Assembly (NCBI GenBank): GCA_015680685.1
Contig: MNCI01017777.1
Location: 227,813-291,812, forward strand
Direction: 5' to 3'
Origin: Gnetum montanum
Lineage: Eukaryota > Streptophyta > Gnetopsida > Gnetales > Gnetaceae
DNA: 64,000 nucleotides
The position numbers and the translations under genes were made by a program. Of the stretch, positions 55,541 through 64,000 are shown piece by piece. A model generated the notes under the pieces. It was given only the letters and a program-made list of their open reading frames with translations. It ran no database searches and had not been told where the DNA came from. Position 1 is the first letter of the stretch. Each line of letters starts with the position of its first letter.

Positions 55541-58500
55541 ACCATAACTCCAGGTGCACTAAGTGTAAGGGGGAAAAATTTTCTACCATGCTAAGATGGA
55601 TGAAATTTAGGTTAATAATTAAAAATTTTAAAAATTTTGGTGGTGGGGCCAACCAAACATTCTCACTTTTAATCTAAAAACTACCTCAATGTTGAGTTTT
55701 AACCACTTTTGATACTTAGAATAACATTTCAACCTTAAGTCCCATGCATCCACACTAGGATGTGATGCTTAGTGTGGACATATGCCTCCCACCATCTAAA
55801 GCTACTAAAACATAATTGTTTAGCCATTTTTAGCAACTAAAACCTACCTTTTCCAAGCTTAGGCTTCAGAAAAGGTGTTAGGCCTCATCAAAACTAGATA
55901 ACTTTGGTTTCCACATTGGGACAACACTGCCAAAAATGGAACAAGAGGCTATAACATTCATTCCTTTCCCCCAACACTCATCTAGCCCAAGCTTAATCCC
56001 CAAAGTTGGCCCACATGGCCTAGAGTCCTTCCAAACACACTGACAACCCCATAATCTCACCAAACCTAGTCAAAACTAGTCAAAACCTTGGGATTTTGTA
56101 GTTCCACACTAGGGGAGGCTTCATCCACACTAATCATCCCAACCCTAGCATGGATGAATAGGGAGAGGACCAAAATCACCTAAATCAACTATTTAGTAGC
56201 CATATTTCAAATCATAGTACTTTCTCATAGCCTTTGGTAGACTAAATTGATCCTTAGATAATTTGAATATGCATCCATGGCTTTTGTCATGTTGGTAATT
56301 CCCCCCTCTATGTTTCCTAGTTTGGAAACCTAGGGGATATATAAGAAAACCTAAGTTATAAACCAAAATAGTCAAATAACTTACCCTAGTGATCCCTAGA
56401 CCTTCTCAGAACCCTCTAGAGCTTCTAAAGGCCTCAAAAGTAGTCAAAAAGTATACAAAACTTCCATCCATTTTGGTTTCATCATGCCTAATGTGAAATA
56501 AAGTGGGAAGATTTGATGGGATACCTAGGAGCCTCCCAACTACTAGATCTGAACACTAGTATTGACCATTGACACTAGCAACCTTAGAGGCTAACATCCA
56601 TGGTTAATTTGGTATCAAACTAGGCTAGACCTAACTTTCTTAGTTCTTCTACTCTAGAAGAGGCCTCTTCAATATTTCCTAGCATGGAATCTAGAAGGAT
56701 GGACCCAAGAAGACTAGTGGGGGATCCTAGAAATAAGAAACAACATCAAAATTACTTGAAATAACACTAGAACCTTAATAGCCTCTCCAAAAGATAATAT
56801 AATGTCAAAAATCAAAAAAAATAAACCCCTATGATTCTTCCATATTTGGGGAGGTCCCTTTCACACTAATAATTCTAGTCTTAGCCTAGAACAAATCAGG
56901 GAAGGCAAAACTACTAAAATTTCGATGCAGTTTAACTTCTAGAAGCAATCCAAACCTTTTGGAAGCCACTAGAATTTCAAAAGTCATTTGAAACAGCAAA
57001 AACTTGCCTACCTTGGGTTCTCCATGCTAAGGAGGATCCCATTTACACTGAGCATCCTAGCCCTAGCATGGATGAATGGTGAAAAGCCTAAAAACCCACT
57101 CATCAACATTGGCAACCAGTGGACACACATGCATAGATAAAAAAATTAGCAAAATTAGGATTCCCTTGTTCCTCTACACTCAGAGCCACATCTTCCACAA
57201 TGGCTAGCATGAAAGAAAAGGGGAAACTTTGGGGAACTCCTAAATAGCCTTTAAAGACCTTAAACAAATGCTAGAAAGACATATGTGTCTTCCAAAACCT
57301 TGTTTTCACATCCTAAGACCCTCAAACCTATTGATATTGATCATGAATAGCCAAAAACCTTTTCCCCATAATCTTCCATTATAAGCATGGAAATATCAAC
57401 ATGGAAAAATGAGAAGAAAACATAAAAAATCACTTAACAACCCTAGAGATAATCAAGGCTTGACACTAGGTATAACAACTAATAATAGCAACCTTGAAAA
57501 CTCTCATGCATAGTCAAAACTAGTGAAAATTATTAAATAGCAAGGTCCCTTAGTTTCTTCATACTAAAAGCCCCCTTTTCCATGTTAACTAGTGTAGAAG
57601 AAAGGAGGGAACTTTGGAGGGACTCCAAATTAGCCTTTAAACACCTCAGGTAAATAGCCTACATCCTTACATGAGTGCTATGACTAGTTTCACACTTGTT
57701 AACGCCCTGAAACCATACAAAAGTGACCAAAGATAGCCAAAATGCTATCTCCACCAATCTTCCATTCTGATCTTGTCATCCTTAGCATGGCAGAAAGGGG
57801 GAAAGCTCAAAAATCATCTAGAAAAACTCCAAACTACCAAATTTTAATCTTAAACCCTAGTCCTCAACCCCAAAAACCTTGAAAGCACACATGCATAGTT
57901 CATTAAGGCCAAAATTGGTCCAACTCTAAGATTTGTGGTTCTTTCATGTTGGGGACCCTCTCTTCCACACTAGATAGCATGGAGACTAAGGGGGGGCCTT
58001 ATTCAGGACTCATAGATACCCCAAAACAACATCAAATGACCTTGCATGCATCCTAGAACTATGTTAGCACCCATTAAAGTCTTCAAAAAACTAATCCTAA
58101 ATGATCAAAAAGTTGTTTTCCCTAGCCTTGCTCATTGAGAACCTCATCCCTAACATGCGAAAAAGGGAGGAAGTCCAAACAACACTTAGGAATACTCAAA
58201 ACTACCAAATTTTGACCTAAGACACTATTTGTTGACCTTAACACCTCTAGCAATTAACATGCATGGTCGATTTCACCTTGAATTAGCCTAGATTTGGGAT
58301 TCTTGCTCCATCCACAATAGGGAGGATCCCCTTTATACTAGACAATATGGAAATAGGGGGGAAGGCTACCTTTCCACTTTTAGTGATAAGATGACATTCT
58401 TGGCAGCTAAAGATCTACATCAAAAAATTCTAGGACCTCATAGCCATGAGATTTTTCTTATTTGACCTTATTTTGACCTCCAAAACCCATTTCCCCCAAT

Positions 58501-59060
58501 CATGGGAACATAAGGATAAGACCTTAAGTACCCTTGAATGACCTCCGAACATGATTGAAACCAACCAAAAACTTATAAAACCAAGATTTACAACCCTGGA
58601 AGCCTAGAAACCTAGTTGATGTGCTCCTAAACCACCCTAAAATCATGAAATAAGTGTCTCCACATTCTACATGGAAAATAGTGGTAGACATTCCAACATG
58701 TTTTGATATCCAAAATCAACTCAAATTTTCTCAAAATGAAGCGATAGGATGCACAATTTCCATATATGATTTATAGCTATTAATTTGACTTTGTTTGATC
58801 CTATTTTGATCAAGATTTTGATTCTCCACACTAAACCCCCTCTTCTCCATGCTAGCTAGCATGGAATCAATGGGGTAAGACTACAAAACATGCTTTTGGC
58901 CTTTACAAGCCTTTGGGGTACCCAATTTCAATAGATCTAGCCTTGTGATATCTTGGGAAGGCCCTAGGACCTTAATTTTATGCCTTTGGATGTTCCAAAA
59001 CCTACTTTCCTTGGTTTCCAAGGTAAAGGTCCCTCCTTCCATGCTAGCTAGTGTGAAAAA
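55540..59060 (-). repeat. Degenerate tandem array, unit about 185 bp
   Basis: A recurring block, for example TTCCATGCTAG..AGG..CCC..CACTAG..AGCATGGA..AGGGG, recurs near 55900, 56105, 56295, 56470, 56645, 56845, 57025, 57175, 57365, 57560, 57755, 57945, 58135, 58310, 58480, 58665, 58830 and 59025. Spacing is 150-205 bp, mostly 170-195. One unit has a perfect palindrome CCATGCTAGCTAGCATGG (58847-58864). Units are strongly diverged, so the array is old. The minus-strand orientation matches the U3 of F (35150-35335). Confidence 0.7.
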
Positions 59061-59748
59061 AAGGGTGCCTAGAGTGGAAGCTTTAAAATCTTAATTTTCA
59101 TGTCCAAATAGCCCAAAAATAGCCTTAACTAATGCCCAAACTCATCTAATAACCTTCTAGCCCTAAACCATGGCTTAGTAAGGCCTAGAATTGGCAAAAT
59201 CTAATCCTTGTTAACCTATAGTAGCCAAGTTCTACCATATGTAGCCTTTTTTGCTTGATTTGATCTTATTACATGATGTTTTAACTTCTTTTTGGCCTTA
59301 TGTTGCATTATTGACGTTGATAACCTTCTTATAGTCTATATACAACCATTTATTTTCTTTATTTGCCTTATTATAGCCTTATTTTCCTTTGTTTAGCCTT
59401 TGATTGGTATCAAATGGTCAGGTTTAGCCTTCGCTAACCCTTATTTAACACCATGTGAACATGACTTACTAAGACCTTAAAGTGGCATTATAGTTCACCA
59501 TGACTCTAAACTAACATCATGGGCAACTAAGGCCTAAAACTGGTGAAGTTGTGGCCCTTGTTGACCATTTGTATCCATATTTTTCATAATTTCCTTTATT
59601 TGGCCCTTATTGCACTTTGTTTACTTGTAGCCTTGAATGAGCTTGTTTGCATTAGAATAGTATGAATTTGCATAATTTTATAGAATTATAGCATTATTTA
59701 TTCATCTTTACCTAGGTGCCACTTAATGTGCTTATGGTTGACATGTAG

Positions 59749-60870
59749 GACCAAAGTATAAGTACTTGGAACAAGATTAGTTTACCTTTGAGCCTAGGTG
59801 GGCATCACAGTGATGTTGAGTAGTACATCAACCCTAATTACCTAGATCTTGAGCCTAAAAGTCTTGTTGACCACATAGCCTTGATAGAAAAACCTCTAGA
59901 ATGTCCTGAAAACCTATTCAAAACCCTTAACTTAGAGGCAAGTAACATAACCGAAGACTCTCTTGTTGAGATTCCTATCACAACATATAGTGGTAAGGAG
60001 AAAATCCTTAAATGAGGTTCCTCACTAGAACCTCAATATGCTCACGAAATTACCAAGGTCCTACAAGATAACATTAAAGCCTTTGCTTGGTCATACGAAG
60101 GTATGCCAAGCCTAGATCCATGTTTGGTCTAGCACAACATCATACTAGACCTTATTATTAGATCAGTTAAGCAAAAAGTGCATAAGATTAGACCTGATTT
60201 GTCCTTGATAGTTCATGATGAAATCTCAAAGCTAGACCAAGCTGGTTTCATTGAAGTTGTTGACTACACAAAATGGATGTCCAACATAGTGGTAGTTCAT
60301 AAGAAAAATGGAAGTATCTATATTTGCATCAATTTCCAAAACCTAAATAAAGAAACCATCAAGGATGACTTTCCTTTTCCTAGTATTGATCAACTTATCA
60401 ATACTATAGCCAACATGCCTTGTTGTTCTTTATGGATGGGTTCTTGGGATACAACTAGAATAGGATTAACCTAGAGCACCAACTTAGCATGACCTTCATG
60501 ATCCCTTGGGGTACCTTTTTCTATACCAGGATTCCCTTTGGCCTTAAGAATGTGGGAGTAACCTATCAACAATCTATGACCTATATCTTCAATGATTACA
60601 TGCTAGGTTTTCTTAATGATTACATAGATGATATAGTATTTAAGTCCAAAAAGGCCAATGACCATGCTAATGACCTAGACCTTATGCTCAAACAATGCCT
60701 CAAGTACAAGCTCAGGCTCAATCCTAAGAAATGTATTTTTGGTGTCAAGACTAGTAAGATGCTTGGCTTTGTAGTATCTAAAGTAATGATACATGTCAAT
60801 CTTGATAAGGTTACGGCCATATCCAAGTTGGTAGTTCCTACCAACTGTAATGACCAAAAACATTGGTGGC
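59749..60870 (+). pseudogene. Reverse transcriptase region of F
   Basis: Readable from about 59818; frames 60178-60474 and 60489-60870 carry the RT. Blocks: AFAWSYEGMPSLDP, VHKIRPDLSLIVHDEI, WMSNIVVVHKKNGSI, NLNKETIKDDFPFPSID, then after a frame change FMIPWGTFFYTRIPFGLKNV, YIDDIVFKSK (60621-60650, catalytic DD intact), LRLNPKKCIFGVKTSKMLGF. This is Tat/Ogre-type RT. It is cut at 60870 by the LTR of H, inside the block that normally leads to the connection domain. Confidence 0.85.
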
Positions 60871-62739
60871 TGAAACACCAAGGGGTTCGTAAGTGCATAG
60901 CCTAACCCCATGTCCACATGTGGAGGTAGAGATGAGGTGCCTTGGACAATATTGTTGATCGAATAGGGACTCTACTAGTTGCAACTAGGGTATTGGGTGC
61001 AACCAAGGGTGGCATGATTAGCTAAAAATGCAAATGCAAACAATGCAAAATGGTGCTAAGTATTAAAACGGTATTTTACAGTGCTAATTGTATAGCATAG
61101 CCATCAAATGGGGATGAGTGTAGCTAATGGTTTGGACCAAAACAAGGGTGTCAACCCATGGAGACTACTACCTGAGTATAGTACAAGTTAATGATGCATA
61201 AAAAAATGCAAAAAAACACAAGAAAATACTAGAAACAAGAGAGATAAATGGAACACCATCGCAAATGAAGTATAGTTAACTCTAAAAGTGTCTTAGAAAG
61301 TATACAATGTATAAAAAGCATAGTGGGAGTCTAGTCATGGTCTCGATGGCGTCATGCCATGAAGTCTAGCGCTCATCATGATAAACCATGCCTACCAAGT
61401 TGGCCACCATAGTGTACCATGTGGTGTCTAGTAGGGCTACAATGGGGTTGTGGTGTGTGATGCAAGGTTGCAATGGTATCATGATGTACTATGTAGTGAA
61501 GGGTTACAATGAGGCTATAGTGTGTTCTATGATGTAGCTATGCCTCTCTGCTAGTGTGGTGTTCTTTGGGTCTTGTTCATCCATGATGCTAAGTGCCAAG
61601 ATGGCAAAATGCTAAATGTCAAATGAAAATGCCAACTGCCAACCCATCAAAATGTTATGGTTCCAATGGTATTTATAGGGCTAGGGTTAGCCCAAAATGC
61701 AGATGGGGTGCCATGTGATAGTGTGGTAGGTGGGTCTATAAGAAAAATTTAGAAAATTTTCTAAGTTCAAAGGTCACCAGAAAAAGTTCAAAAAATTTTC
61801 TAACTCTAGTTGCTATGCTTGCTATGCTCACCCCTTGCTACCCTCGACCACTTGCTATGCTTGATATACTTTAGAGCATAGTCTTAATAGTTATAAAATT
61901 TTTTGCAAAACTAGTGTTTCATGTTAGCTAAACTAGTTATGCTTTAGAGCATGGCCCAACAATTAGGCAAATTTTGCAAAAAATTGAAGTCTAGCACTAC
62001 TACGCTTGCTACGCTCATGAGCATAAGGCATACCATGGACACATGGGAAAATCTAGTGAAAATTGCAGTCCTTGTTCTTGCTACACCAGCTACACTCTAG
62101 AGAGTAGCAAGAGGGGTAGTCTTAGGAGTTAGAAAATCTACCAAACTATTTCTTCCATTCTAAGATAGCTTGACAAATTCTCACTTAACACTCATGCAAA
62201 CTAGCCACCAAAGAGTTGCTACACTTGGTATGCTCAAGAGCGTAGTAGGAGGAAATGGAAGTGTCACAAGATAGTTACAAAAATTTCTACAACTTGTGTC
62301 ATTATTCTAACACATAGCCAAAATCTTACAAAGCTGGCTCTAGGTATGCTAACTACACTAGATACACTCTAGAGTGTAGCAGGGGCAATGGAAGTGTAGC
62401 ACAACACTTAGAAACATTTCTGCAGCTTGTGCCATCATTCTAACACTTAGTCAAAATTACAAAAAATTGGTTGTTGAAGCTAACTATGCTCTACTATAGC
62501 TGAGAGCATGGTTCTAATGCTTAGAAAAATTTGTAGAAAGTGCCATTGTTTTGACACTTACAGAAATTTTGCAAATTTGGCAATTGGAGTTGACTACATT
62601 ATCCACTGGGCTAACTACACTTTGGTTCAACAAAGAGCATAGTCCCAACACTTAGAAAATTTGTGAAAAGTGCCATCATTCTAACACTTAGCCAAATTTG
62701 TACTCGAGAAGTGGAAGCCCAAAGTGTTGTGGTGTTTCA
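60871..62739 (-). repeat. 3' LTR of H with palindromic U3 array
   Basis: About 1.87 kb. On the minus strand U3 is about 62739-61700, TATA box CCCTATAAATACC is at 61672-61684, and transcribed R-U5 is to the left. U3 has eight degenerate palindromic units such as TACACTCTAGAGTGTAGC (62366-62383), TATACTTTAGAGCATAG, TATGCTTTAGAGCATGG, TACGCTCATGAGCATAAGG and TATGCTCAAGAGCGTAG, spaced about 70-135 bp between 61865 and 62640. Confidence 0.72.
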
Positions 62740-62752
62740 TTGGCCCCTCTTT
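62740..62752 (-). other. Polypurine tract of H
   Basis: Minus strand AAAGAGGGGCCAA immediately precedes the LTR start TGAAACACC. Confidence 0.65.
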
Positions 62753-64000
62753 GTTGACATTTGGAAGAGTGTCCCAAGAGACATTGACAAAGAATCATAA
62801 AACACCATAGTAGACATGGCACTAACATCACTCATCAATAATAGATCAAGTGTCATTCCACCATGTTCAAGAGTTCTATGGATAGTGTCATGCTAAGGGC
62901 AAGGTGTGTAGGTAATGTGTTAAGGATGATAGAGGAAGATGAAATACAAACAAGGAGTCAGCATGGTTGACAATGACTAGGGCATCAAGGTGGTTTGCCC
63001 CTAAAATGTTGACCTCTCATCAAAGTGCTTATGAGAGAGTCAAGGTGTGGACTCAAGGTTGGGCCAATTAAGAATTGCAATGTTGTAAATTTTCTTGGGG
63101 ATGTGTTGTTTTCTCTTTGCTTTATTTTTGTCTTTTTCTTGTTTACTTTTCTCTAAGGTGAACCTCCATTGGGTTCAGCTTACTAATGAATGCTAGCTAC
63201 AATGTGTGGGCCATCACGTAGATGGGATTTAATTTGATGCAACTACATCACATTTGTAAAATAGATGCTTTCTCCTCAGGATGAAGTGCATTACATCTTC
63301 TTAGGCCTTGACTAGCCAACAAAGGTTCCAAACAGGATGAGTTGTGTTACATCCACCATGGGTTCTATGGTTGACATGAGGATAATGCAATATGTTTCAT
63401 AGTGTGCATGCATCAGAGGGATGTGTAATCATGAGTATGTAGGGGATGAAAGGCTATTGGGATAAAGGAGTGGATGTGCATAGGCTATAATGGGATGAGG
63501 GGGATGTGCACTCTTGAGTGGCTTAACTAGTCTAATCATGCACATTGGAGCAATGTGGTGACTTGTTACTATGATGAGATGCATCTCTGCATGACTACCT
63601 CTGAGGCTTTGTCCCACAAACACAACTCTAAGAAGATAAGAAAACCACATAACATGATATGCAAATGCAAATTCCAGATGTGAAGATGCTACAAATGCAT
63701 CAAATGTTGCACTAGTTGAAAGCGCTTAGGAAGCTAGTGAAGGTGCTAGGGTGATGATGCTATGAGTCCTCCAATGGTCATAACAAGGGTAAGTGCTTAA
63801 AAAAATTAGCAAAATGATGGGAGGTGATGATGATGTGAGTGTGCCCTATCCTCAAGACAATCTGAGGCAGTTCCACTAGCACCAACAAGCTTATTATCCA
63901 AGTGGAGCTCCACCACAACCATATGAGCAATACCAATAGTGGCACCAATAATAATTATGGGGAATGCTATCACCAAGGTAGTAGTACCCTTATAGGCAAT
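62753..64000. other. Interior of H, unassigned
   Basis: No pol or ORF3 motif recognised on the minus strand. A plus-strand Pro/Tyr/Gln-rich reading (QQAYYPSGAPPQPYEQY) at about 63870-63930 looks like the proline-rich tail of gag in elements such as B, but the strand is opposite to H, so it may belong to another nested element that continues beyond the window. Confidence 0.3.

Larger units (their letters stand above)
51661..59748 (+). other. Long spacer between protease and RT of F (possible intron)
   Basis: Ogre elements are known for an intron between gag-pro and pol. An acceptor-like CTTATGGTTGACATGTAG ends at 59748, shortly before readable RT-domain sequence. The donor was not identified. 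The spacer contains a candidate antisense spliced gene (52540-55500) and a tandem array (55540-59060). No other retroelement ends or pol motifs were seen in it. 51690-52500 is AT-rich with no assigned feature. Confidence 0.4.
60871..64000 (-). mobile_element. LTR retrotransposon H, 3' end only
   Basis: Minus-oriented element inserted in the RT of F. The 3' LTR is 60871-62739 and the interior continues past the window edge. LTR boundaries are supported by the terminal inverted repeat TGAAACACCA on both ends and a polypurine tract next to the right end. Only one target flank (GTGGC, 60866-60870) is in the window. Lineage not determined because no pol is visible. Confidence 0.75.

Noticed and set aside
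55540-59060. Regular repeat spacing as a possible CRISPR-like array
   Set aside because: Units are about 185 bp, strongly degenerate and in a plant retroelement; repeats and spacers of constant sequence are absent.
60620-60917. Minus-strand frames opposite the F reverse transcriptase
   Set aside because: Shadows of the plus-strand RT, which has the YIDD box.
1-64000. Cellular protein genes, tRNA or rRNA genes
   Set aside because: I scanned both strands for familiar protein motifs and for tRNA-like cloverleaf ends and saw none that I could support; weak or highly diverged ones could be missed by eye.

Overview
This window reads as heterochromatic, repeat-dense DNA from a seed plant with a large, slowly purged genome. 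I think a gymnosperm is most likely, but nothing here fixes the species. I see no intact cellular gene, tRNA or rRNA. Nearly everything recognisable is a broken LTR retrotransposon or LINE, full of stops and frameshifts, with old insertions nested in older ones. Element letters below are my own labels.

Layout. 60-5700 is a minus-strand Ty3/gypsy remnant (J), interrupted by an RTE-type LINE tail (783-1105) and by a much younger GC-rich L1-type LINE (2880-5042). 7640-8500 is an unexplained GC-richer island. 8760-29058 is an Athila-like element A (plus strand, target duplication AATAT). Its 3' LTR was split by element D (15697-28351, plus strand), whose own 3' LTR was split by element B (19345-28256, minus strand). 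29064-34960 is unassigned repeat debris with one orphan LTR (E) and a second RTE LINE fragment. From about 34960 to beyond the window runs a plus-strand Tat/Ogre-like element F. Its gag is split by the pol-bearing Athila-like element C (38023-49274, minus strand, target duplication ATAGC), and its reverse transcriptase is cut by element H (from 60871, minus strand).

How the parts fit. A, B and C share LTR ends, a tRNA-Asp type primer site, a gag, a conserved non-coding block with two sequence boxes, and a third ORF in the env-like position. ORF3 begins right after a splice acceptor and resembles what I recall as the 'putative plant transposon protein' family, followed in B and C by a long coiled-coil tail. 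C has protease, RT, RNase H and integrase. A and B have none, so they look like pol-less partners that would need a C-like helper.

The main discovery candidate is a promoter rule. Each LTR family has a different palindromic U3 motif next to its TATA box (A: TATC/ATATTGG; B and D: CGATATCG; C: GAGGCCTC). A, B and C each carry a second copy of their own family's motif plus a TATA box inside the element, about 400 bp after the second conserved box and upstream of the ORF3 intron. F appears to follow the same rule: an array of roughly 185-bp units resembling its own U3 lies upstream of a TATA box and a spliced antisense gene placed between protease and RT. H has a palindromic U3 array as well. 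I propose internal promoters that are repeatedly replaced by, or co-evolve with, the element's own U3.
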